From the IMG/VR virus record IMGVR_UViG_3300044613_003659, positions 43,597-107,596 of that record: 64,000 nucleotides of DNA. One strand, 5' to 3'. The position numbers and the translations under genes were made by a program. The stretch is from a virus. Below, piece after piece: positions 1 to 5,140 of the stretch (its first letter is position 1; each line of letters opens with the position of its first letter). The notes below the pieces were generated by a model. The model did not search any database, was not told the origin of the DNA, and worked only from the letters and a program-made list of their open reading frames with translations.

Positions 1-154
1 GTCTTTGTGTACTGATCTTTTGATCCACTAGAACAATACACTGGCTAGCAACTAGGCGCCCAAATTCAAGTATTTCCTCATCGGAGTTCAAATCAATATC
101 ATACACTTCTACACCTACACTGGCGCTATAATTCTTTAACGCACGAATTTTCAT
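1..154 (-). CDS. TauD/TfdA-like 2OG-Fe(II) dioxygenase, N-terminal part only
   Basis: Runs off the left edge of the window; 51 codons are visible. The start ATG has an AGAGG ribosome site just upstream. The opening residues match the N-terminal beta strand region of taurine/2,4-D dioxygenase-like enzymes: a GVEVYDIDLNS segment followed by a helix and CIVLVDQ, where the family typically has a G-A-E-I-x-G-x-D-L pattern. The iron ligands lie outside the window, so activity cannot be judged. Phage 2OG oxygenases are common in aquatic myoviruses. The family assignment is inference from about 50 residues. Confidence 0.6.
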   Translation of the reverse strand, partial: MKIRALKNYSASVGVEVYDIDLNSDEEILEFGRLVASQCIVLVDQKISTQR

Positions 155-331
155 AACATTATCCTCTTAAAATTTTTTTTGTAGGCTAGCAGCAATCTGC
201 ATACGGACGGCGTTCTACATGTAACACAGTAGTAAAAGGGTCGTACCCTAAGCGTCATAGTGATACCGACGTCAACTGTTGTTGGCGTTGCAAAATTATT
301 TATAATTAATTGTGTGTAATAAAAAAATACT

Positions 332-408
332 TGGTACCCACTCCTGGAATCGAACCAGGGACCCCAACCTTATCAAGATTGTGCTCTAACCGACTGAGCT
401 AAGTGGGC
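332..408 (-). tRNA. tRNA-Ile (GAU)
   Basis: Complete cloverleaf on the minus strand: 7-bp acceptor stem, D-arm with AGTCGGTTAGA, anticodon loop TTGATAA between CAATC and GGTTG, canonical TTCGATT T-loop, and an encoded CCA end. The anticodon GAU reads AUC/AUU. Confidence 0.95.
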
Positions 409-413
409 ATGGC

Positions 414-483
414 CGGTCCGGACAGATTCGAACTGCCGACAGCTGGTTTCGAAGACCAGAACTCTTCCGCTGAGCTACGGACC
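414..483 (-). tRNA. tRNA-Arg (UCG)
   Basis: Cloverleaf with D-loop AGCGGAAGA, anticodon stem CTGGT/ACCAG around loop CTTCGAA (anticodon UCG) and T-loop TTCGAAT. CCA is not encoded; the 3' end reads GCC. The last acceptor pair (7-66) is a mismatch. Confidence 0.88.
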
Positions 484-518
484 GTTAAATAAAAGTATGC
501 TTGGTAAATTAATATGTT

Positions 519-590
519 GGGTCTGGATGGATTTGAACCAACTACCTCCGTGTTGTTTGCACGGTGCTCTACCAGATTGAGCTACAGACC
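519..590 (-). tRNA. tRNA-like gene, aberrant anticodon loop (position reads AAC)
   Basis: D-arm and T-arm (GGTTCAAATCC) look like a normal tRNA, and the acceptor stem GGTCTG/CAGACC pairs. The anticodon stem CCGTG/CACGG encloses loop CAAACAA, so the universally conserved U33 is A. By position the anticodon would be AAC (Val), which bacteria rarely use. CCA is absent and pairs 7-66 and 50-64 are mismatched. It may be a decaying tRNA or a tRNA mimic; isotype is uncertain. Confidence 0.6.
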
Positions 591-668
591 TCCCCGGTCC
601 GGGAACTAATTCTCCTGCAACCGGTACAATATTTATAGGACAACAATTTACATAGTTCGAGAACTTAT

Positions 669-1370
669 ATGACATTACACATCATTGGACACAGTATGAC
701 AATCGGGCATCATTGTCATGAATCACAGTCAAATCGAAATTTACCTACAACATTCAGTGACATGTTGATAGAAAAATATCGTGATCAATTTGATGTTCAA
801 GTGCATTCCTACAGACAATGTTCTGAAGAACGAATTTTACAGATTGTAAGAACAATAAAGTCGCCCATCGATAAAGTGATTATTTTCCATTCCCACCCGT
901 CATTTGTTTATTTTCCTAGTTTTGATCGAGACATTGGATGCATAGATGATATAGAATATATACAAAGTTTAGATATTGTATGTTACTATAATTACTGTAA
1001 ACCCGGAAAACCATTTGACCCTAACGATAAGCTTTCTAGACCCATATCCGGCTCTGAGTTCGTGCAGATATATAAAACAGTTATGAACTACACGGTGTCA
1101 GCTGATGTTTCACAAAAACGTTTCAATGGAGCAATACTACAAATTGATCAACTGCTAACAGTTAGAAAAATTCCTGTGATACATTGTCCAATGGCCAAAA
1201 CATTACCAGTCTGGTTTAATTTTTCTTCTGGCATTACAGATAACGAGTTGAGTATCATCGACTCGGGTAAACATAATATAGGGTACCAAAGATCTTTAAA
1301 CGCTATTGATAATGAAGGGAATACAATTATCTTTAATAAATTATCAGAATATATTGACAATTTAACTTAA
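669..1370 (+). CDS. Hypothetical protein, possibly SGNH-hydrolase-like
   Basis: This is the only plus-strand gene inside the tRNA cluster. The 233-residue product opens with a hydrophobic strand followed by GHSMTIG, a layout reminiscent of the first block of SGNH/GDSL hydrolases, and it ends with a segment DSGKHNIGYQRSLNAID that could hold a distal catalytic Asp-x-x-His. The central part contains a VIIFHSHPSF strand. Neither Gly nor Asn blocks of the family are clear, so function is unproven. No strong ribosome site precedes the ATG. The gene ends directly against tRNA-Phe on the other strand. Confidence 0.7.
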   Translation: MTLHIIGHSMTIGHHCHESQSNRNLPTTFSDMLIEKYRDQFDVQVHSYRQCSEERILQIVRTIKSPIDKVIIFHSHPSFVYFPSFDRDIGCIDDIEYIQSLDIVCYYNYCKPGKPFDPNDKLSRPISGSEFVQIYKTVMNYTVSADVSQKRFNGAILQIDQLLTVRKIPVIHCPMAKTLPVWFNFSSGITDNELSIIDSGKHNIGYQRSLNAIDNEGNTIIFNKLSEYIDNLT

Positions 1371-1446
1371 TGGTGCCGGCTCCTGGTTACGCTCCAGGCC
1401 ATTATGCTCTTCAGGCATACGCTTCCACTAGGTTAGCTTAGACGGC
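1371..1446 (-). tRNA. tRNA-Phe (GAA), unusual T-loop
   Basis: Anticodon stem TATGC/GCATA is perfect around loop CTGAAGA (anticodon GAA). T-stem CCTGG/CCAGG is perfect but the loop is AGCGTAA instead of the TTCRA type. D-stem GCT/AGC has an 11-nt loop. The acceptor stem has one mismatch (5-68) and CCA is encoded. Confidence 0.75.
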
Positions 1447-1447
1447 A

Positions 1448-1522
1448 TGGGGTGTCCGACCGGTATCGATCCGGTACTACCAGTTTCACAGACTAGTGTG
1501 CAGGCCACTACACTACGGACAC
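1448..1522 (-). tRNA. tRNA-His (GUG)
   Basis: Acceptor GTGTCCG/CGGACAC is fully paired with C73 and encoded CCA, as expected for tRNA-His. Anticodon loop CTGTGAA gives GUG. T-loop is ATCGATA. It lies 1 nt from tRNA-Phe. Confidence 0.92.
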
Positions 1523-1525
1523 CAC

Positions 1526-1600
1526 TGGTAGGGGATGAGGGATTCGAACCCCCGCATGGCGGAATCAAAATCCGCTGTCTTACCGCTTGACGAATCCCCA
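1526..1600 (-). tRNA. tRNA-Gln (UUG)
   Basis: Anticodon stem GCGGA/TCCGC flanks loop TTTTGAT (anticodon UUG). The T-loop is TTCGAAT and CCA is encoded. Position 1 opposes 72 as U-U, consistent with the weak first pair preferred by glutaminyl-tRNA synthetase. Confidence 0.93.
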
Positions 1601-1601
1601 A

Positions 1602-1751
1602 TTAACTTGGTATGACTTTTGGAATGTAAGGAACATTCCTGGGCCCGTGACGTTGTTCAAACAACATTCTTGCTTCTTGCAAATCTTTTGCGTACACACG
1701 ATCTTTTTGATCACCTTGCGGTGTTCTTACTGTAGTTTCATACATTGGCAT
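1602..1751 (-). CDS. Small conserved-type phage protein (49 aa)
   Basis: Start ATG at 1751 follows GGAGACGGTA. The 49-residue product has a VRTPQGD strand, a KDLQEARMLFEQRHGP helix and a PYIP tail, a compact alpha/beta layout. It sits between tRNA-Gln and a tRNA-like gene and reads through their shared transcript. No function can be assigned. A longer upstream start would run back into the tRNA-like gene and lacks a ribosome site. Confidence 0.75.
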   Translation of the reverse strand: MPMYETTVRTPQGDQKDRVYAKDLQEARMLFEQRHGPRNVPYIPKVIPS

Positions 1752-1774
1752 TACCGTCTCCTTGTACCATATAG

Positions 1775-1854
1775 AAACACACTGTGGGATTCGAACCCTC
1801 ACTCTCGGCATCAGAGAGCATTACCACCCGTCGTGCCCTTCGGCTCAATGTGTT
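1775..1854 (-). tRNA. tRNA-like gene with 12-nt insertion before the D-arm
   Basis: Acceptor AACACAT/GTGTGTT pairs over seven positions and the T-arm GGGTTCGAATCCC is canonical. Between acceptor and D-arm lie about 12 extra bases (GAGCCGAAGG region). The anticodon stem CTCTC/GAGAG encloses TGATGCC, with G instead of U33, so the anticodon cannot be read with certainty. No CCA. Probably an aberrant or decaying tRNA. Confidence 0.55.
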
Positions 1855-1860
1855 TTTATA

Positions 1861-1937
1861 TGGTGGGTGCGGTGAGATTCGAACTCACGACTCTCTGATT
1901 AAAAGTCAGATACTCTAACCAACTGAGTTACGCACCC
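1861..1937 (-). tRNA. tRNA-Lys (UUU)
   Basis: Canonical cloverleaf: acceptor GGGTGCG/CGCACCC, D-loop AGTTGGTTAGA, anticodon loop CTTTTAA (UUU), T-loop TTCGAAT, encoded CCA. Confidence 0.95.
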
Positions 1938-1975
1938 TTACGTTTGGGACCGCCGTCCGTCTTGTCACTGTCCAT
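1928..1975 (-). CDS. Micro-ORF (15 aa) overlapping the tRNA-Lys 5' end
   Basis: A strong AAGGAGACAT ribosome site precedes an ATG that opens 15 codons (sequence MDSDKTDGGPKRKGA). The stop codon lies 10 nt inside tRNA-Lys. The peptide is charged and lacks hydrophobic residues. The strong ribosome site is the main argument for translation. Translation could interfere with tRNA folding or processing. It could also be a chance ORF. Confidence 0.45.
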   Translation of the reverse strand: MDSDKTDGGPKRKGA

Positions 1976-2090
1976 ATGTCTCCTTAAAAATATATTTTAC
2001 ATCTATTTTACATTACGGTCAACCATTACTAAAATTACTATTGTAAAAAATAATACTGTCAAAGCCCCATTTTGGTTTCCTCCTAAAAAA

Positions 2091-2267
2091 TTATTTAAAT
2101 GGAATACACCCTGCACTCGCTCTATAGTTTTCAATTTGAATAGTTTTTACTGCCTGATCTCGAGCCCTAATACAAGATTCGTAGTTTGGGAATTTCGCTT
2201 GAATACTACCGCTACTGGTTGGCAACTCAGATGTATTACTCCATAATGAAATTACCAGAATCCACAT
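2091..2267 (-). CDS. Small protein (58 aa), possible paralogue of the gene at 39219
   Basis: Start at 2267 follows a strong AAGGAGG site. The product begins with a hydrophobic MWILVISLW stretch, then a FPNYESCIRARDQAV helix. The protein at 39219-39428 has the same plan (hydrophobic start, then YPTHEECMAARAKWV), which suggests the two are distant paralogues. A YxSC/EC-x-x-A-R pattern is shared. Possibly membrane-associated or exported; function unknown. The stretch 1976-2090 downstream holds no gene I can support. Confidence 0.7.
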   Translation of the reverse strand: MWILVISLWSNTSELPTSSGSIQAKFPNYESCIRARDQAVKTIQIENYRASAGCIPFK

Positions 2268-2286
2268 ACAGCCTCCTTGTTGTATT

Positions 2287-2381
2287 TGGTAGTAGGCCAG
2301 GGATTCGAACCCTGTCGTTCCAGCCCATCTAGCCAGTCTCCACGGTTTATAAGTCCGCGCCGCATACCAATGCTGCCTACC
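2287..2381 (-). tRNA. Class II-sized tRNA, positional anticodon UAU
   Basis: 95-nt tRNA with acceptor GGTAGGC/GCCTACT, canonical T-arm (CAGGG-TTCGAAT-CCCTG) and encoded CCA. About 20 nt lie between anticodon arm and T-arm, as in Leu/Ser/Tyr tRNAs. The anticodon stem GCGG/CCGT encloses ACTTATAAA with an A-A opposition; the centred triplet is UAU, an Ile (AUA) anticodon. Isotype is therefore ambiguous. Confidence 0.7.
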
Positions 2382-2459
2382 ATTTCAGCACACTCTGGTT
2401 GTCCAAAAGACCTCCTTCTCATCGTCACGGGACAAGAACGATATTCGTCCAAAGTGTAT

Positions 2460-2552
2460 GATTGAGCAGACTAGTGGCTACGGTGATAGCACGACTGCTG
2501 TCCAAGCAGCTGGGATTACAAGGCCCCCGATACTCTTCTAATCTGTTCAATC
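2460..2552 (-). ncRNA. Structured tRNA-like RNA, Ser(GGA)-like loop
   Basis: The ends form a 15-bp stem with one mismatch (GATTGAACAG... against ...CTGCTCAATC). Inside, CTGC/GCAG encloses TTGGACA, which has U33 and a GGA triplet. A second hairpin GTGCTA/TAGCCAC stands where a T-arm would be, but there is no TTCRA loop. It is either a strongly diverged tRNA-Ser or another small structured RNA. Bases 2553-2653 beyond it show no feature I can support. Confidence 0.4.
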
Positions 2553-2653
2553 ATTCCCGTTTTACTAAGCCGTTACCGCCGGCAGGTTCATCAAGGGCTC
2601 CGCCCGTTTAGCAATTTATAGTGCTGCTGCGGCCTCGTTCCGCTTACACTTTG

Positions 2654-2821
2654 TTATCTATGTCGCTTAGTTAGACGACGTAATTCTTCATTTGTTTCCA
2701 ATTGCTCACGCAATCTTTTCATTTTACCTTTAACTAATTGTTCAAGTAACTTATCGTTAAAAACAAAATTACGTTCTTCTAACTTTTTTTGAAACGACAG
2801 TATATCTTGTTCGTTCGTCAT
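2654..2821 (-). CDS. Small charged helical protein (55 aa)
   Basis: Start ATG at 2821 has an AAGGAAG ribosome site. The 55-residue product is almost entirely charged amphipathic helix (QKKLEERN, then KGKMKRLREQLETNEELRRL), likely a short coiled coil or RNA/DNA-binding peptide. Terminator 2841-2870 separates it from the gene at 2890. Function unknown. Confidence 0.75.
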   Translation of the reverse strand: MTNEQDILSFQKKLEERNFVFNDKLLEQLVKGKMKRLREQLETNEELRRLTKRHR

Positions 2822-2840
2822 CGCTTCCTTTATAAAACAA

Positions 2841-2870
2841 AAACCCCAGGGTTTTGAGTCCTGGGGTTTT
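2841..2870 (-). terminator. Strong bidirectional hairpin terminator
   Basis: AAACCCCAGG and CCTGGGGTTT form a 10-bp stem with A- and T-runs on both flanks. It ends the transcript of the ORF at 2890-3009. Confidence 0.85.
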
Positions 2871-2889
2871 ATAGAATTTAATTACAACC

Positions 2890-3009
2890 TTAGATTCTAT
2901 GATCCCCCCAGGCACGATTACTATCACCGCGTGTAATCATAACCCAATAGGCTATTAGCCCAAATTCGGGTTGTGATTTAAATGAGCAATGTAATTGTAC
3001 TTGGTTCAT
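2890..3009 (-). CDS. Small hypothetical protein (39 aa)
   Basis: A 39-codon ORF lies neatly between a sigma70-like promoter (3020-3048) and a strong terminator (2841-2870), the main reason to believe it. The product begins MNQVQLHCSFKSQPEFG and ends WGDHRI, with a central hydrophobic LIAYWVMI stretch. The ribosome site is poor. No family recognised. Confidence 0.55.
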   Translation of the reverse strand: MNQVQLHCSFKSQPEFGLIAYWVMITRGDSNRAWGDHRI

Positions 3010-3019
3010 AATAGTTTCT

Positions 3020-3048
3020 ATACTACATTTATTTATCTTTGTAGTCAA
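3020..3048 (-). promoter_or_regulatory. Sigma70-type promoter
   Basis: TTGACT at 3043-3048 and TAGTAT at 3020-3025 with a 17-nt spacer. The spacer also contains ATAAATA. It reads toward the 39-aa ORF. Confidence 0.6.
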
Positions 3049-3059
3049 CCTGATTTGAT

Positions 3060-3086
3060 AAAAAAGCCCGATAGTTGGGCTTTTTT
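3060..3086 (-). terminator. Terminator of pqqA
   Basis: GCCC and GGGC with flanking A/T runs form a stem around GATAGTT. It lies just after the pqqA stop. Confidence 0.85.
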
Positions 3087-3109
3087 ATTTTTAAAAAGTT
3101 AACAATGAA

Positions 3110-3184
3110 TTAACGATTTGCAATATACATAGTGATTTCAAAACCAAAACGCATATCATTTGCTTGTGGTGTAGTCCATGCCAT
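3110..3184 (-). CDS. pqqA: Pyrroloquinoline quinone precursor peptide PqqA
   Basis: 24-residue peptide whose second half, RFGFEITMYIANR, matches PqqA. In this family Glu and Tyr, separated by three residues in an E-x-x-x-Y motif, are cross-linked by the radical SAM enzyme PqqE to start PQQ synthesis; here they fall at residues 16 and 20, the usual positions. A strong AAGGAG site 8 nt before ATG, a private promoter region and a private terminator point to high independent expression. No pqqB-E genes are in the window, so the peptide would feed host enzymes and raise cofactor supply for PQQ-dependent dehydrogenases. The gene is too short for most gene finders. The role in infection is inference. 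Confidence 0.88.
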   Translation of the reverse strand: MAWTTPQANDMRFGFEITMYIANR

Positions 3185-3209
3185 TTTATTTCTCCTTGAT
3201 TAAAATTAA

Positions 3210-3239
3210 CATACTGCACAAGTATGTATCACGATTATA
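3210..3239 (-). promoter_or_regulatory. pqqA promoter -10 and leader hairpin
   Basis: TATAAT at 3234-3239 has only a weak -35. Immediately downstream the leader can form the hairpin CATAC-TTGTGCA-GTATG (3210-3226), which would sit near the transcript 5' end and upstream of the ribosome site. Confidence 0.5.
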
Positions 3240-3284
3240 CCTTATGTTGCGGTGCATTTGCATCCATGGCATCATGATTTTGTA

Positions 3285-3476
3285 CTAGTGATTTTCTTTA
3301 GCACCAGTGCCCCATTTTAGTTTTAACCACAATCTTTCGTGTATATAGTGAGCTATAGTCATAAAAATATTAATTACTATAGCACCACTCAAACCTGTCC
3401 ATACTGCTGTAACTAATGTAGCTACTATACGCCATGTTATCGCTCTGATAATTGTTCTTTTATGTGTTTCTGTCAA
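3285..3476 (-). CDS. DUF2061-family membrane protein
   Basis: 63 residues with the DUF2061 signature: RAITWRIVAT near the N terminus, one or two membrane helices (residues 13-45) and a HYIHERLW segment near the C terminus. The start is TTG, chosen because AGGAG lies 6 nt upstream and no ATG fits. DUF2061 proteins are small inner-membrane proteins of unknown role, often beside sulfate or cysteine assimilation genes in bacteria. Confidence 0.8.
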   Translation of the reverse strand: MTETHKRTIIRAITWRIVATLVTAVWTGLSGAIVINIFMTIAHYIHERLWLKLKWGTGAKENH

Positions 3477-3487
3477 TTGTTTCTCCT

Positions 3488-3509
3488 AAAAAAAAGCCCC
3501 TTTCGGGGC
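3488..3509 (-). terminator. Terminator after the SGNH/rubrerythrin operon
   Basis: GCCCC-GAAA-GGGGC stem followed by a run of T on the minus strand, just past the SGNH gene stop. Confidence 0.85.
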
Positions 3510-3514
3510 AAATA

Positions 3515-3910
3515 TTATTTTGTTAGCTTACCTAACATTCGATATCCTTTTGCTGTTGGATGCACACCATCGGGTGATAGTTCAGGTATATTTATAAAAG
3601 TATCGCCATAACTTCGAGCAATCTTTTGTACTATTTCTTGTTTTTGTGGTTGATTGGCAGGCACAATCCAAAACACTCGATCAGATTTTACGCTATGCCT
3701 CAGTGCCACTAGCTCTATTTGTGTATTAAGTAATCTGTAGTCATTGCTGCCCAAACTGATAATTGTAGTCTGGGCAGGTTTGACTTTTCTTATATAGATG
3801 TTGTTCCAATCATGACTGTTAATACCACTTTGTGCATAGGTTACACATTCGGTTCTAACTTGACCAATACCTTTGGCGATACTGTCACCTACTATCAAAC
3901 ATTCTAACAT
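3515..3910 (-). CDS. SGNH/GDSL-type hydrolase
   Basis: 131 residues carrying all four blocks of the family: GDSIAKG at residues 8-14 (nucleophile Ser10), an N/Gly region around SGINSHDW, GSND (residues 54-57), and DGVHP near the C terminus (catalytic Asp and His). Such enzymes remove acyl or acetyl groups from lipids, polysaccharides or peptidoglycan. There is no signal peptide, so it acts in the cytoplasm or within the virion. It is the last gene of the rubrerythrin operon and has an AGGAG site. The short length is at the low end for the family. Confidence 0.85.
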   Translation of the reverse strand: MLECLIVGDSIAKGIGQVRTECVTYAQSGINSHDWNNIYIRKVKPAQTTIISLGSNDYRLLNTQIELVALRHSVKSDRVFWIVPANQPQKQEIVQKIARSYGDTFINIPELSPDGVHPTAKGYRMLGKLTK

Positions 3911-3920
3911 ACCACTCCTA

Positions 3921-4523
3921 TCAAGACAAAGTTAAACTAGGTTGACTATCAAAGTCTCGAATTAAACTTTGTACAGTATTGGCATATACCTGAGTACTGT
4001 GAGAGTAATCAGCATGATCCACACCAACAGTCAATGCAGTTTGGTTGTCGCGCAGTGTCTTGATCATGTCTGCAGTTAGTTCAAAACGTAAAAAATGCAC
4101 TGCTGCTGTTTTAACTTCGTTGCTACGATCAAGATCTTCGTCTGCAATTGCATACACAGGATCATGACCTTCTACTCGAACATACACACGGTCTTCAACT
4201 CCGCGTAGTCGAGCCAACTGTTGTTGTCTTACTGCAGGATCACCGTATTCAAGAGTGAGAGTAGCTTTTAGATTGGTACCTGTGGGAATCAATGGATTGT
4301 ATGCATCAAGTTCATCCTGGATTCCCTGCTTACTAAAAGTACGCTCAATCAACAGCATCTCTTGAATCTGATATTGAACTGTAACACGATCCTCAAAGTG
4401 CAAGGTCATGTTCATGCCCAATTTGATCTGCCTACGCTTACGGTGTTCTACAGCCAGACGCTTGTAGTCTGGACGTTTTGAACTGTACTGTTCAAGAGAA
4501 TGTAGGTCTTGATGTGTAAGCAT
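3921..4523 (-). CDS. DUF3501 family protein
   Basis: 200 residues matching DUF3501 along most of the length: SLEQYxxxR near the start, LGMNMTLHFEDRVTVQYQIQEM, then DAYNPLIPTGTNLKATLTLEY, EDRVYVRVEG and YAIADEDLDR. In proteobacteria this domain is encoded next to rubrerythrin and an Fe-S protein, as here next to rubrerythrin. Start taken at the ATG one base past the rubrerythrin stop. An earlier GTG start would overlap rubrerythrin. Molecular function is not known; the pairing suggests peroxide or redox defence. Confidence 0.88.
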   Translation of the reverse strand: MLTHQDLHSLEQYSSKRPDYKRLAVEHRKRRQIKLGMNMTLHFEDRVTVQYQIQEMLLIERTFSKQGIQDELDAYNPLIPTGTNLKATLTLEYGDPAVRQQQLARLRGVEDRVYVRVEGHDPVYAIADEDLDRSNEVKTAAVHFLRFELTADMIKTLRDNQTALTVGVDHADYSHSTQVYANTVQSLIRDFDSQPSLTLS

Positions 4524-4524
4524 A

Positions 4525-4959
4525 TTAGGCACTTTCAGCACGATAGGTGTCTAGAGTTTTCTTGAACTTGCCAGCATGGCTACGCTCGGCCTTGGCCAAT
4601 GTGTCAAACCAGTCAGCAATTTCGTCAAAGCCTTCGTCTCTGGCATCACGAGCCATACCCGGATACATATCGGTATATTCGTGTGTTTCGCCATGGATAG
4701 CACTTTCTAGAGCCTGTACGATATCACCAGCTGGCAAACCAGTTTCTGGATCGCCTGAACCGCCGGCAATTAGATATTCCATGTGACCATGTGCATGACC
4801 TGTTTCACCTTCTGCGGTATGACGGAAGATGTTGGCTACGTCAGTTGCACCAGCGATGTCGGCCATGTTTGCGAAATACAAATAGCGACGATTGGCCTTT
4901 GATTCACCTGCAAAAGCATCTTTCAAATGCTGTTCTGTTTTAGTTCCTGTAATTTTCAT
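4525..4959 (-). CDS. Rubrerythrin-like diiron protein (erythrin type)
   Basis: 144 residues forming a four-helix ferritin-like bundle. Likely iron ligands are Glu19, Glu53, His56, Glu91/94, Glu125 and His128 in the usual E...ExxH...E...ExxH spacing. The C-terminal rubredoxin-like CxxC domain is absent, as in short rubrerythrins. These proteins reduce hydrogen peroxide using a diiron site. Start chosen at the ATG after AAGGAG; the upstream in-frame ATG lacks such a site. It heads the operon rubrerythrin-DUF3501-SGNH under the promoter at 4998-5027. Confidence 0.92.
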   Translation of the reverse strand: MKITGTKTEQHLKDAFAGESKANRRYLYFANMADIAGATDVANIFRHTAEGETGHAHGHMEYLIAGGSGDPETGLPAGDIVQALESAIHGETHEYTDMYPGMARDARDEGFDEIADWFDTLAKAERSHAGKFKKTLDTYRAESA

Positions 4960-4997
4960 TTTGATCTCCTTGTTGAAAAAGTGTTGCATTGCATTAT

Positions 4998-5027
4998 ATT
5001 ATATATGACTATTAGGCCTATTGTCAA
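4998..5027 (-). promoter_or_regulatory. Sigma70 promoter of the rubrerythrin operon
   Basis: Consensus TTGACA (5022-5027) and TATAAT (4998-5003), 18-nt spacer, followed about 40 nt later by the rubrerythrin start. Confidence 0.85.
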
Positions 5028-5140
5028 CTCGTTTTTAATAGTTTTTTTATGAATATTTTTTTATTGTTCTAATAGAAAAAATCTAAGTCCGTGTTGTCCA
5101 ATAAATATTTGTGCTTAAGGCTTTCAATTATGGGTGATAA

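Noticed and set aside
154-330. A 35-codon minus-strand frame upstream of the TauD-like gene and a TTATAAATAAT motif
   Set aside because: Composition is implausible (many Cys/Arg, ends across the next start) and no ribosome site; nothing else seen in this gap.
1587-1898. A 103-codon plus-strand frame across tRNA-Gln and the 1775 element
   Set aside because: Antisense to tRNA genes and a small real gene; no ribosome site.
1976-2090. Short hydrophobic frame LTVLFFTIVILVM on the minus strand
   Set aside because: The ATG with ribosome site reads only three codons; a TTG start would give 19 residues, too weak to call.
2252-2465. Open frames on both strands across the class II tRNA
   Set aside because: They read tRNA sequence and lack ribosome sites; the minus frame contains the whole tRNA.
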